Shown: positions 1 through 8,076 of the stretch, piece after piece
Position numbering within the stretch: the first letter of the stretch is position 1
Layout: the number at the start of each line of letters is the position of its first letter
From: CAYRSS01 sp964426945
GTDB lineage: Bacteria > Planctomycetota > Phycisphaerae > UBA1845
Length of the DNA: 57,559 nucleotides
Direction of reading: 5' to 3'
NCBI GenBank assembly: GCA_964426945.1
Contig: CAYRSS010000023.1
Location: forward strand, 1-57,559
Program-made: the position numbers and the translations under genes
The notes under the pieces: model-generated
The model's database searches: none
What the model was told of the DNA's origin: nothing
What the model saw: only the letters and a program-made list of their open reading frames with translations

Positions 1-930
1 GAGACCGACCGCATCGGCCACATCCGCGCGCTCGTTTCGCGGCTGGCGAAGGGCGACCGGTGGGATTTCGTCTTCAACATCTGCGAAGGCGTCGCGGGCT
101 ACGGCCGCGAGTCGCAGGTGCCCGGGCTGCTCGATGCCTACGACATCCCCTACACCTTCGCCGATCCGCTGGCGGCCGCGGTGACGCTGCACAAGGGCGT
201 GGCCAAGCGCGTCCTCCGCGACGCGGGCGTGCGGACGACCGACTTCGCCGTCGTCGAAACCCCGGCCGACATCGCGAAGGTCAAGCTCCCCTATCCGCTG
301 TTCGCCAAGCCCGTCGCTGAGGGCACGGCGAAGGGGATCGACGCCAAGTCGAAGGTCGACACGCCGGCCGACCTCGACCGCGTCTGCCGCCGGCTGCTCG
401 TCGAGTTCAAGCAGCCCGTGCTGGTCGAGCCGTTCCTGCCCGGCCGCGAGCTGACCGTCGGCATCACCGGTACGGGCGAAACGGCCGTGGCCGTGGGGAC
501 GCTGGAGGTGCTGTTCCTCGAAAACGCCGAGGCTCATTCGTACACCTACGTCAACAAGGAAAAATGCGAGGAGCTCTGCCAGTACGTCCTGGCCGACGGG
601 CCGATCGCCGAGGAGGCCGCCTCGCTGTCGCTGGACGCCTGGCGGGCGCTGGGTTGCCGCGACGGCGGGCGGGTCGACCTTCGCCAGGGAGCGGACGGGC
701 GGCTCTACGTGCTGGAGGCCAATCCGCTGCCGGGGCTGCATCCGGAGCACTCCGACCTGCCGATCCTCTGCCTGATGGTGGGCATGCCCTACCTGGAGTT
801 GATGCGCCGGATCGCCGCCTCGGCGCTGGAGCGGGTGAAGACCGCTACGCGTGCCGATCGCGAACGACTGTCGCGCCCGATCAAGGCCGAAGTGGGCCCG
901 CTGCCGGCGCATGTCGTCGCTTCGCGGTAG
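1..930 (+). CDS. D-Ala-D-Ala ligase-like ATP-grasp protein (5' partial)
   Basis: The frame is open from the first base, so the true start lies upstream of the window; about 309 residues are visible. It resembles the D-alanine-D-alanine ligase branch of the ATP-grasp superfamily. The visible part begins in the N-terminal domain (DFVFNICEGV, DIPYTF), passes through a central ATP-grasp segment (PLFAKPVAEGTAKGI) and ends with the Mg-binding and substrate loop (LEANPLPGLHPEHSDLPI). A ligase joining an amino acid or D-amino acid to a carboxylate is expected; the substrate cannot be read from sequence. A second, diverged ATP-grasp gene follows on the same strand about 310 bases later, so the two probably form a functional pair. 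It need not be the cell-wall Ddl enzyme. Confidence 0.85.
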   Translation, partial: ETDRIGHIRALVSRLAKGDRWDFVFNICEGVAGYGRESQVPGLLDAYDIPYTFADPLAAAVTLHKGVAKRVLRDAGVRTTDFAVVETPADIAKVKLPYPLFAKPVAEGTAKGIDAKSKVDTPADLDRVCRRLLVEFKQPVLVEPFLPGRELTVGITGTGETAVAVGTLEVLFLENAEAHSYTYVNKEKCEELCQYVLADGPIAEEAASLSLDAWRALGCRDGGRVDLRQGADGRLYVLEANPLPGLHPEHSDLPILCLMVGMPYLELMRRIAASALERVKTATRADRERLSRPIKAEVGPLPAHVVASR

Positions 931-940
931 CCGCGGGAGA

Positions 941-1202
941 GGAACCACAGAGGGCACGGAGACGCGCTGCCGGCCTCTCGCGCGAGAAAACCCCGGAGCA
1001 CTTCCCGCCGGTTAGCCCGAGTCGCGAAGCGACGAAACATAGTAGCCCAGGGCGCGAGCCCTGGGGCAGCATCCCCCACGAACGGACAAGCCCCCGACAG
1101 GGAGCGACACGATCTTGGCAGCGGAGAGGAGAGAGGCAACCCGCGGGAGCCTTGCGCGCCTCCGTGCTCTCCGCGTCCGCACTCCGCGCCCTCTGCGGTT
1201 CC
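941..1202. repeat. Intergenic repeat block with inverted arms and GNRA-loop hairpin
   Basis: This fills the gap between the two ATP-grasp genes. The arm at 941-955 (GGAACCACAGAGGGC) recurs inverted at 1188-1202 with one mismatch. Between them, 1046-1065 forms a perfect 8-bp hairpin, CCCAGGGC / GCCCTGGG, around a GCGA tetraloop. A related CTCCGYGC-CTC-GCG segment appears at 1155-1177 and again near 4653-4675. No ORF in the block looks coding. It is best read as a set of interspersed REP-like elements. Confidence 0.6.
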
Positions 1203-1222
1203 TCCTTCTACCCGGCCTGTGC

Positions 1223-1228
1223 TACAAT
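1223..1228 (+). promoter_or_regulatory. Putative -10 box TACAAT, near-leaderless start
   Basis: TACAAT ends 11 bases before the ATG at 1240. The surrounding GCTACAATCGCGGC matches GCTACAATAGCGGC at 45943-45956, before another gene. A start site 6-8 bases downstream would leave a leader of only a few bases, and there is no Shine-Dalgarno sequence in the gap. Confidence 0.5.
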
Positions 1229-1239
1229 CGCGGCCGCCC

Positions 1240-2286
1240 ATGCACCTGACCTTCCTTCACGACCGAATTCCCCCCGGCGCACGCCCCGACGAGTTGGACG
1301 CCCTCGTGCAGGCCGAGGCGGTGCGCGCCGTGGTCGAGCCGCGAGGCTGGCGGTGTTCGATGTTGCCCGTCACGCTCGACCTGGCGACCGTGGCCAAGAC
1401 GCTCGCGGCCGACCGGCCGGACCTCGTGTTCAACCTCGTCGAGTCGATCGAAGGTCACGGCCGGCTGCTGCACCTCGCTCCCGCACTGCTCGAAGCCCTG
1501 CACATCCCCTACACCGGCTCGTCGGCCGAAGCCCTGCTGCTGACCACGAGCAAGCTGCTCACCAAAAAGCTGCTCGCGCAAGCGGGCATCGCGACGCCGG
1601 CGTGGCGAGTGGGAACGGGCAGGTTGCCAGTTGCGAGTAAGGCGGGAACCGGCGACGCACCCGCACCTCCCCACTTGCAACTTGCAACCTGCAACTCGCA
1701 ACTTCCCCCCTTCATCATCAAATCCGTCTGGGAGGAAGCCTCCGTCGGCCTGACCGACGACTCGATTGTGGCCGTGCACGACGAGGCCGAGCTGCGGCGG
1801 ATGATCGCCGAGCGGGCGGGGTCGCTCGGGGGTGAGGCCTTCGCCGAGCAGTACATCGACGGCCGCGAGTTCAATTTGTCCCTGCTCTCGCGGGCGGACG
1901 GCGGGTGCGACGTGCTCCCCCCCGCCGAGATCCGGTTCGTCGACTACCCCGCGGACAAGCCGAAGTTCGTCGGCTACGCCGCCAAATGGGACGCCGACTC
2001 CTTCGAGTACACGCACACCCCGCGCGGCTTCGACTTCCCCCCGGCCGACGCCCCCCTGCTGGACCGACTGCGGGAGCTTGCCGTCCGCTGCTGGGACGCC
2101 TTCGGACTCCGCGGCTACGTCCGGGTCGACTTCCGGGTCGACGCCGCCGGGCTGCCCTGGGTGCTGGAGATCAACGCCAACCCCTGCCTGTCGCCCGATG
2201 CCGGGTTCGCCGCGGCGGCGGAGGCCGGGGGCATCCCTTATGCCTCGGTCATCGACCGGATCCTGGGCGCGGCGGGCCGGGGGTAG
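1240..2286 (+). CDS. ATP-grasp ligase, D-Ala-D-Ala ligase-like, with in-frame repeat insertion
   Basis: 348 residues from the ATG at 1240; a GTG at 1219 is in frame but overlaps the probable promoter. ATP-grasp features are IPYTGSSAEALLLTTSK, FIIKSVWEEASVGL, EQYIDGREFN and the C-terminal metal/substrate loop LEINANPCLSP. It pairs with the ATP-grasp gene upstream and is likely to catalyse an amide or peptide ligation on an unknown substrate. About 30 residues between ATPAWR and FIIKSV do not look like ATP-grasp sequence. They are encoded by a heptamer-repeat block (TTGCAAC units at 1675-1702, inverted units at 1623-1636) that keeps the frame. The insertion falls where the family normally has a short loop before the ATP-binding lysine, so the enzyme may still be active. 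Confidence 0.85.
   Translation: MHLTFLHDRIPPGARPDELDALVQAEAVRAVVEPRGWRCSMLPVTLDLATVAKTLAADRPDLVFNLVESIEGHGRLLHLAPALLEALHIPYTGSSAEALLLTTSKLLTKKLLAQAGIATPAWRVGTGRLPVASKAGTGDAPAPPHLQLATCNSQLPPFIIKSVWEEASVGLTDDSIVAVHDEAELRRMIAERAGSLGGEAFAEQYIDGREFNLSLLSRADGGCDVLPPAEIRFVDYPADKPKFVGYAAKWDADSFEYTHTPRGFDFPPADAPLLDRLRELAVRCWDAFGLRGYVRVDFRVDAAGLPWVLEINANPCLSPDAGFAAAAEAGGIPYASVIDRILGAAGRG
1623..1702. repeat. Heptamer repeats (TTGCAAC type) inside a coding gene
   Basis: Four tandem 7-base units, TTGCAAC TTGCAAC / CTGCAAC TCGCAAC, occupy 1675-1702. Two inverted units, GTTGCCA and GTTGCGA, lie at 1623-1636. The arms can pair (GTTGCGAG with CTCGCAAC). The type resembles short tandemly repeated repetitive heptamers known from cyanobacteria. 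The block is translated in frame as part of the ATP-grasp protein. Confidence 0.75.
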
Positions 2287-2431
2287 CCTCCCGCGGTCCG
2301 GGCGGTTCTCGACCGGAACGGGCGCTGGGGATTCCCCCCGCCGCCGCAACCCGGACTGCGGTGTCATCGTACTACTATTTCCGGGGGGCCGAGGTCCCCC
2401 CGCACCGCCGGTTTGATCCTCACGGAGCCGT

Positions 2432-3022
2432 ATGTCCATTCAGGATTTCGTCGCGCGTCACAGCGAGTGGCTGCCTGTCCTCATCTTCTTTGCCCGCGTG
2501 ACGGACGTCTCGATCGGGACAGTCCGCACGATCTGCGTCATGCGCGGCCAGCGGGCCGTCGCGTTCGTGCTGGGCTTCTTCGAGGTGCTGATCTGGGTGA
2601 TCGCCGTATCGGCGATCCTGTCCCACCTTTCGCAGTGGATGAACCTCGTCGCCTACGCGGGCGGCTTCGCCACCGGCAACGCCCTCGGCATGTGGATCGA
2701 GAGCAAGCTGGCACTCGGCACGCAGACGGTCAGCTTCGTCTCGCAGGGCGAACACCAGGCCGTGGCCGAGCGGCTCCGCTACGCCGACCTGAGCGTAACC
2801 AGCATGACCGGCCGGGGCTTCAAGGGCCCGGTGTCGATCTGCATGGCCGTCGTGCCGCGGCGGATGGCTCAGGACGTCATCCGCATGGCGAAGGAGATCG
2901 ACCCCACGGTGTTCGTCACCGTTGAAGACGTCCGAGCGACCACCGCCGCGGCGACGCAGGCCTACGGCGCCGGCAAAGTGCGGCTCGACGTGGGGCGGAG
3001 CTTCCGGCGGTGGTTGAAGTAA
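2432..3022 (+). CDS. UPF0316/DUF2179 family membrane protein
   Basis: 196 residues from the ATG at 2432, with GGAG about five bases upstream. The N-terminal half has hydrophobic segments (LPVLIFFARVTDVSIGT; FVLGFFEVLIWVIAVSAI; a third near MNLVAYAGGFATGNALG), and the C-terminal half is a soluble DUF2179-type domain (VSICMAVVPRRMAQDVIRMA, DPTVFVTVEDVR). The family (DUF5698 plus DUF2179) is widespread in bacteria and has no firmly assigned reaction. The C-terminal domain resembles small-ligand sensor folds in YitT-like proteins. It stands alone between the ATP-grasp pair and DUF1501, with no operon partner at short spacing. Confidence 0.85.
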   Translation: MSIQDFVARHSEWLPVLIFFARVTDVSIGTVRTICVMRGQRAVAFVLGFFEVLIWVIAVSAILSHLSQWMNLVAYAGGFATGNALGMWIESKLALGTQTVSFVSQGEHQAVAERLRYADLSVTSMTGRGFKGPVSICMAVVPRRMAQDVIRMAKEIDPTVFVTVEDVRATTAAATQAYGAGKVRLDVGRSFRRWLK

Positions 3023-3240
3023 ACGCGGAAACGCCAACACGTCGAAACGTCAAGACGCCCAGACCGCGAACCACGCGATGACCGCAAGGCGTTTTCGGAC
3101 CTGCCCGGCCCGGTTCAGGGCAATAGCCGTGTTTCCGCGCTCGTTCTGCTGATCGGTGGCCCAGCGTGAATCCTCGATTCCGCCGGGCTGATCTGCGATA
3201 CTGAACGCAGAGGATCCTGGTCGCAGGCCGGAGCAACGCC

Positions 3241-4527
3241 ATGAATCCCGTCCATCCCTTCACCCGCCGCGAGTTTGTCACCCGGGGGCTCGGGCTGGTC
3301 GGGCTCGGCGCGACCGTACCCTCCTTCCTCTTCGACACGGTCAGTGCGCTGGCCGCCGGAGACACGGCCGCAGCGGCGGGCAGGGACGGCCGGATTCTCG
3401 TTGTCATCCAGCTCGCCGGCGGCAACGACGGGCTGAACACGATCATTCCCTACGCCGCCGATCCGTACTACCGGGAGCGCCCGCGCCTCGCCGTGGCGAA
3501 GGACGAGGTGCTCAAGCTCAACGACGAACTCGGTCTGCACCCGAAGGCGGAGGGGCTCAAGCAGCTCTGGGACGACGGCCGACTGAGCATCGTGCAGAAC
3601 GTCGGCTATCCGAACCCGAACCGCTCGCACTTCGTCGGCACGCGCATCTGGCAGACCGCCTCTCCCGACGACCGGCTGCACGAGGGCTGGCTCGGACGCT
3701 ACTTCGACAGCGAATGCAAAGGCGCCGACCCCGACCCGAAAATGGGCATCGCCCTGACCGACGAGATGCCGCTTGGCATGATGGGGCAGAAGTTCATGCC
3801 CATCGCCACCGACGACCCGCGCAACTGGCAGTTCCGCGGGGCGGAACGGGTCAGCAACCTGGCGGGCGACGGGATGCACGAAGGCGACGCCCCAGGCAAG
3901 GACGCGACCGGCGACGGGAAAGCCAACCGCCGTGGCGAACAGCCCAGCGTGCTGGGCTTCCTGCGGCGGAGCACGCTGGACACGGCCGTCTGCGTCGAGG
4001 AAATCCGCGCCGCCGCCCGCAAGGAGATCGCCGGCGCCCGCTTCCCCCGCGGCCGCCTGGCCCAGTCGCTCGAAAACGTCGCCCGCATGATCGTCGCGGG
4101 GCTGCCCACCACGGTCTATTACGTATCGCTCGGCGGCTTCGACACCCACGCCAACCAGGGCGAGCGCCACGGGAACCTGCTGCGCGAATTGGGCGCGGCG
4201 ATCCAGGCGTTCGTCCGCGCGATGGAGCGGACGGGCAACGGTTCACGCGTTGTGCTGATGACCTTTTCCGAGTTCGGCCGCCGCGTGGCCGAGAACGCCT
4301 CTGGCGGCACCGACCACGGCGAGGCCGCTCCGCTCTTCGTCGTCGGCGAGGCCGTCAAGCCCGGGCTGGTCGGCAAGTCGCCCGACCTCACCAAGCTGCA
4401 CCGCGGCGACGTCGCCTTCGACCTCGACTTCCGCCGCGTCTACGCGACGATGCTCGAGGGCTGGCTCAAGACCGACGCCACGCGGATCCTTGGCGGAAAG
4501 TTCCCGGCCCTGCCAATCCTCAAGTAA
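3241..4527 (+). CDS. DUF1501 family Tat-exported protein
   Basis: 428 residues. The N-terminus carries a twin-arginine motif (TRREFV at residues 8-13) and a hydrophobic stretch (GLGLVGLGATVPSFLF), so folded export is expected. The body has family landmarks: VIQLAGGNDGLNT, IVQNVGYPNPNRSHF, a central GGFDTHANQ, and near the end MTFSEFGRRVAEN with GGTDHGEAAPLFVVG. These Asp/His-rich blocks resemble the alkaline-phosphatase/sulfatase-like fold, but no reaction is proven for DUF1501. Planctomycetes carry many copies, usually next to a DUF1800 gene; none is visible here. GGAG eight bases upstream supports the start. A heptamer array begins at the stop codon. Confidence 0.9.
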   Translation: MNPVHPFTRREFVTRGLGLVGLGATVPSFLFDTVSALAAGDTAAAAGRDGRILVVIQLAGGNDGLNTIIPYAADPYYRERPRLAVAKDEVLKLNDELGLHPKAEGLKQLWDDGRLSIVQNVGYPNPNRSHFVGTRIWQTASPDDRLHEGWLGRYFDSECKGADPDPKMGIALTDEMPLGMMGQKFMPIATDDPRNWQFRGAERVSNLAGDGMHEGDAPGKDATGDGKANRRGEQPSVLGFLRRSTLDTAVCVEEIRAAARKEIAGARFPRGRLAQSLENVARMIVAGLPTTVYYVSLGGFDTHANQGERHGNLLRELGAAIQAFVRAMERTGNGSRVVLMTFSEFGRRVAENASGGTDHGEAAPLFVVGEAVKPGLVGKSPDLTKLHRGDVAFDLDFRRVYATMLEGWLKTDATRILGGKFPALPILK

Positions 4528-4561
4528 TTACGAGTTACGAATTACGAATCACGAATTGAGG
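4527..4561 (+). repeat. Heptamer array (ATTACGA type) overlapping a stop codon
   Basis: Four 7-base units (ATTACGA, GTTACGA, ATTACGA, ATCACGA) and a degenerate fifth (ATTGAGG) start on the last base of the DUF1501 stop codon. The period matches the TTGCAAC array at 1675 but the unit differs. It is AT-richer than its surroundings. Confidence 0.7.
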
Positions 4562-4789
4562 ACTTCGCAGCGCCATCACGCGAGCCCCGCGGCCGACGGC
4601 GCGTCCTTGGCCTCGCGCTCGCGTGTATCAAGCGCCCGCGGCCCGGCAGGTAGCGCGCCTCCGCGCACTCTGCGTCTCCTCCGCGCTCTCTGCGTCCCAT
4701 CTTGCGGCCCGCTTCCAGCCGGGCCCCGCGGCGCGGACCCGCGACCCGCGTAAGTAGCGGCGATACCTTCACTTCCGGTGCGATGGCGT
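4562..4789. other. Intergenic stretch with degenerate CT/GC-rich repeat
   Basis: No credible ORF lies between the heptamer array and the next gene. The part around 4653-4705 (GCGCGCCTCCGCG followed by CTCTGCG-type phrases) is a diverged copy of the repeat phrase at 1155-1203. The rest is featureless GC-rich sequence leading to the promoter near 4790. Confidence 0.5.
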
Positions 4790-4795
4790 TAGGAT
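4790..4795 (+). promoter_or_regulatory. Putative -10 box TAGGAT close to ATG
   Basis: TAGGAT ends nine bases before the ATG at 4805 with no Shine-Dalgarno between them. The geometry matches the near-leaderless starts at 1240 and 45958. Confidence 0.4.
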
Positions 4796-4804
4796 GGACG
4801 GCGT

Positions 4805-6676
4805 ATGTTCCGCATCCGCCGGGTCTTTGACGATATCGCGCCGGTCGATCGCAAGGCCATCGCGCAGGTTCAGGACATCCTCCGCGCGCAGTTCTCGCTC
4901 GCCGACGAACGCGACGTGACCGGCCTGCCGGCCAAGCTGAAAAACCCGGTCAAGTACCGCTTCCGCTACCTCCTCTTCGTGGCCGAGACCGAGCTCCGTG
5001 GCGACGTCCGCGGCTTCGCCCTGGTGTCCCACGAGCCTGACCTGCGCTTCTGCTACCTCGACTACCTCGCGACGACGCGGAAGCTCGTCGGGTCGGGCGT
5101 CGGAGGCGCGCTCTACGAACGGCTGTGCGAGGAGTGCCGCGACCTCGGGGCGCTGGGGCTGCTCTTCGAGTGCCTGCCAGACGATCCGGCGGCCTGCTCG
5201 TCGATCGAATTGGCCAAGCAGAACACCGCTCGCCTGCGGTTCTACGAGCGGTTCGGAGCGCGGCCGATCATCGGCGCCAACTACGAAGCGCCCATCAAGG
5301 CCGACGACAAGGACATGCCGCATCTCGTGCTGCACGACTTCTCCGAGGGGCAGATTCTGCGCGAGGAGCGGATCCGGCCGATTGTTCGCACCATTCTCGA
5401 GCGCAAGTACGCCGACCTCTGCCCGCCGGAATATGTGAAGCTGGTCGTCGAGTCGTTCCGCGATGGGTCGGTCCGCCTCCGGGACTACAAGTACACCCGC
5501 CCCGCGCATCGGCCGCAGCCGGTCGAGCCGGTCGCTTTGCCCCATGAACCGCCCCCTGCGCCCGTCCTCCCCCCAACCGGCCCGCGGACGACCCGCGAAC
5601 AGGTCCTGCTGGTGGTCAACGACAAGCATGACATCCACCACGTTCGCGAGCGCGGCTACGTCGAAGCCCCGGTCCGAATCCGCGCGATCCTGAGCGAGAT
5701 CGAACCGACGGGGATGTTCCGGCGCATCGAGCCCAAGGAATTCCCCGAGTCGCACATCCGCGAGGTGCACCAGGGCGACTATGTGGACTATCTCAAGCGC
5801 GTCTGCGGTGAGATCGGGCCCGGCAAGTCGGTTTATCCCTACGTCTTCCCGGTGAGGAACGCGGCCCGGGCGCCGAAGGACCTGGCGGTTCGCGCGGGGT
5901 ATTACTGCATCGACACCTTCACGCCGCTCAACCTCAACGCGTATCTCGCCGCCAAGCGGGCTGTGGATTGCACGATGACGGCGGCGGAGGCGGTGCTGCG
6001 CGGCAGCCGCCTGGCCTATGCCTTGGTGCGCCCGCCGGGGCATCACGCGGAATACAGCGCCTTCGGCGGCTTCTGCTACTTCAACAACTGCGCCGTGGCC
6101 GCGCAGTACTTCAGCAAGCACGGCCGCGTCGTCATCCTCGATATCGATTATCACCACGGCAACGGCCAGGAGGTGATCTTCTACGAGCGCAGGGACGTGC
6201 TCACCATCTCGATCCACGGCAACCCGCGCTTCGCGTATCCCTACTTTTCCGGCTTTGCCGACGAGAAGGGACGCGGCGAGGGCGACGGGTATAACCTCAA
6301 CCTTCCCCTGCCCGAGTCGGTCGACGGCAAGCGCTATCGCGAGGCGCTGGACCGCGCCTGCGCACGGATCAGGCGATTCGCGCCCAGCTTCCTGGTCGTC
6401 GCGCTCGGGCTGGACACCGCCAAGGGCGACCCCACGGGATCATGGTCGCTCACCCCGCGAGACCTGGAGGATAACGGTCGCCTGCTTGGCGCACTGCGTC
6501 TTCCGACGCTCATCGTGCAGGAGGGCGGCTACCGCACGCGCACGCTGGGTATCAACGCCCTGTCCTTCTTCGCCGGCCTCGCGGGCGAGGTGCACGGTTT
6601 CCCCCGCCCCGCCCGGCTCAAGTCACTGTCAGCCGCCGCCAGGCCGATGGCAGAGCGACGCACCCCGGCGGGCTAG
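4805..6676 (+). CDS. GNAT acetyltransferase-histone deacetylase family fusion
   Basis: 623 residues in two domains. Residues 1 to about 200 form a GNAT N-acetyltransferase with the acetyl-CoA loop at 93-101 (KLVGSGVGG). Residues about 260-600 form a class I/II histone deacetylase or acetylpolyamine amidohydrolase domain: catalytic His pair in RPPGHHA (H413, H414), zinc ligands in DIDYHHGNG (D448, H450) and in GLDTAKGDP (D537), and the transition-state Tyr in EGGY (Y576). All active-site residues are present, so the protein is predicted to join acetyl-CoA-dependent acetylation with Zn-dependent deacetylation. The substrate could be protein lysine, a polyamine or a small amine. It stands alone, followed by kbl after about 80 bases. 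Confidence 0.9.
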   Translation: MFRIRRVFDDIAPVDRKAIAQVQDILRAQFSLADERDVTGLPAKLKNPVKYRFRYLLFVAETELRGDVRGFALVSHEPDLRFCYLDYLATTRKLVGSGVGGALYERLCEECRDLGALGLLFECLPDDPAACSSIELAKQNTARLRFYERFGARPIIGANYEAPIKADDKDMPHLVLHDFSEGQILREERIRPIVRTILERKYADLCPPEYVKLVVESFRDGSVRLRDYKYTRPAHRPQPVEPVALPHEPPPAPVLPPTGPRTTREQVLLVVNDKHDIHHVRERGYVEAPVRIRAILSEIEPTGMFRRIEPKEFPESHIREVHQGDYVDYLKRVCGEIGPGKSVYPYVFPVRNAARAPKDLAVRAGYYCIDTFTPLNLNAYLAAKRAVDCTMTAAEAVLRGSRLAYALVRPPGHHAEYSAFGGFCYFNNCAVAAQYFSKHGRVVILDIDYHHGNGQEVIFYERRDVLTISIHGNPRFAYPYFSGFADEKGRGEGDGYNLNLPLPESVDGKRYREALDRACARIRRFAPSFLVVALGLDTAKGDPTGSWSLTPRDLEDNGRLLGALRLPTLIVQEGGYRTRTLGINALSFFAGLAGEVHGFPRPARLKSLSAAARPMAERRTPAG

Positions 6677-6713
6677 CCCCGGCCGCACACTCCCCGCCGC
6701 GGCATCGCGCCGC

Positions 6714-6719
6714 TATGAT
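6714..6719 (+). promoter_or_regulatory. Putative -10 box TATGAT upstream of kbl
   Basis: TATGAT in CGCTATGATGCG lies 36 bases before the ATG at 6756, and AGGAG sits eight to nine bases before that ATG. This suggests kbl is transcribed separately from the upstream fusion gene. Confidence 0.4.
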
Positions 6720-6755
6720 GCGTTCCTCATTCCACCGACCCGACAGGAGCCACGC

Positions 6756-7997
6756 ATGTACGGCGCCATGCAGGAACATCTTCGCCGCGAACTGGACGCT
6801 ATCCGCGAGGCCGGGCTCTTCAAGGAAGAGCGCGTCATCGTTTCCCCGCAAGCGGCCGACATCCGCGTGCGCTATCCCGAGGCCCAGCCGCCGCGCGAGG
6901 TGATCAACTTCTGCGCCAACAACTACCTAGGGCTGTCGTCGCACCCTCGTGTGCTCGCCGCGGCGGTCGAGGCGCTCCGGACGCACGGCTTCGGCCTCAG
7001 CAGCGTCCGGTTCATCTGCGGCACGCAGGACATTCACCGCCGCCTCGAACGCCGCATCAGCGAGTTCCTCGGCACGGAAGACACGATCCTCTACGCCGCC
7101 TGCTTCGACGCCAACGGCGGCGTGTTCGAGCCGCTGCTCGGCGACGGGGACGCGATCATCACCGACCAGCTCAACCACGCGTCGATCATCGACGGCGTCC
7201 GGCTGTGCAAGGCGAAGCGCCTGATCTACGCCAACAACGACATGGCCGACCTGGAGGTGAAGCTGAAGGAAGCCGCGAGCGCGCGATTCCGCCTGGTCGT
7301 CACCGATGGCGCGTTCAGCATGGACGGGACGATCGCGCAGGTCGGGCGCATCTGCGACCTGGCCGAGAAATACAACGCCCTCGTCATGGTCGACGACTGC
7401 CACGCCACCGGGTTTCTCGGTCGAACCGGCCGCGGCTCGGCCGAGCACTGCGGCGCCGTCGGCCGGGTGGACATCATCACCTCGACGCTCGGCAAGGCCC
7501 TGGGCGGCGCGTCGGGCGGGTTCACCAGCGGCCGCCGCGAGATTATCGCGATGCTGCGGCAGCGATCGCGCCCCTACCTCTTCAGCAATACGGTCGCCCC
7601 GGCCATCGTCGGGGCGTCGCTCGCCGTCATTGACCTGCTCAGCGAGTCCACCGCGCTGCGCGACAAGCTCGAAGCCAACACGAAGCGCTTCCGCGAGGGG
7701 ATGGCCCGAGCCGGCTTCGACATCCGACCTGGCGAGCACCCCATCGTGCCGATCATGCTGTACAATGCGAAGCTAAGCCAAGATGTTGCTCGCGACCTGT
7801 TCGCCGAGGGGATCTACGTCATCGGCTTCTATTATCCGGTGGTGGGCAAGGGGCTGGCGCGCATCCGCGTGCAGCTCTCCGCGGCACACGAGTTCAGCCA
7901 CATCGATCGAGCAATCGAAGCGTTTACGAAGGTGGGCCGCAAGTACGACATTCTCGGCAAGAAGCGGGCAGAAATCGTCGCCCAGTACGGAGAGTAG
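6756..7997 (+). CDS. kbl: Glycine C-acetyltransferase (2-amino-3-ketobutyrate CoA ligase)
   Basis: 413 residues (E. coli Kbl has 398). A PLP-dependent alpha-oxoamine synthase interconverting 2-amino-3-ketobutyrate plus CoA with glycine plus acetyl-CoA, the second step of threonine breakdown to glycine. Family blocks are NFCANNYLGLSSHP, GFGLSSVRFICGTQDIHRRLE, the PLP-contacting VDDCHATGFLGRTGRG, and the Schiff-base lysine in TSTLGKALGG (K247, E. coli K244). The C-terminus keeps the RIRVQLSAAHE block. An AGGAG precedes the ATG. Threonine dehydrogenase, its usual partner, is not in the window. The related AONS/BioF family is less likely given the RFICGTQDIH and HCGAVGRVDIITSTLGKALGG signatures. 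Confidence 0.95.
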   Translation: MYGAMQEHLRRELDAIREAGLFKEERVIVSPQAADIRVRYPEAQPPREVINFCANNYLGLSSHPRVLAAAVEALRTHGFGLSSVRFICGTQDIHRRLERRISEFLGTEDTILYAACFDANGGVFEPLLGDGDAIITDQLNHASIIDGVRLCKAKRLIYANNDMADLEVKLKEAASARFRLVVTDGAFSMDGTIAQVGRICDLAEKYNALVMVDDCHATGFLGRTGRGSAEHCGAVGRVDIITSTLGKALGGASGGFTSGRREIIAMLRQRSRPYLFSNTVAPAIVGASLAVIDLLSESTALRDKLEANTKRFREGMARAGFDIRPGEHPIVPIMLYNAKLSQDVARDLFAEGIYVIGFYYPVVGKGLARIRVQLSAAHEFSHIDRAIEAFTKVGRKYDILGKKRAEIVAQYGE

Positions 7998-8076
7998 CCA
8001 GCACGGGGTGGCCGCGCGCCGCCGCGCTGCTGCGTCCGCCGGTCTGCATCATTCGCCACGTCGAAAGGAGTTGCTC

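Noticed and set aside
1675..1702. CRISPR-like interpretation of the heptamer array
   Set aside because: The unit is 7 bases with no spacers, and no cas gene is present.
1222..2439. Minus-strand 405-codon frame opposite the second ATP-grasp gene
   Set aside because: It is a GC-skew shadow: its sequence is rich in Arg, Gly, Pro and Glu with no domain, and the plus-strand gene has clear ATP-grasp motifs.
4769..6217. Minus-strand 482-codon frame opposite the GNAT-HDAC gene
   Set aside because: It mirrors the codon periodicity of the real gene and has no recognisable domain or ribosome site.
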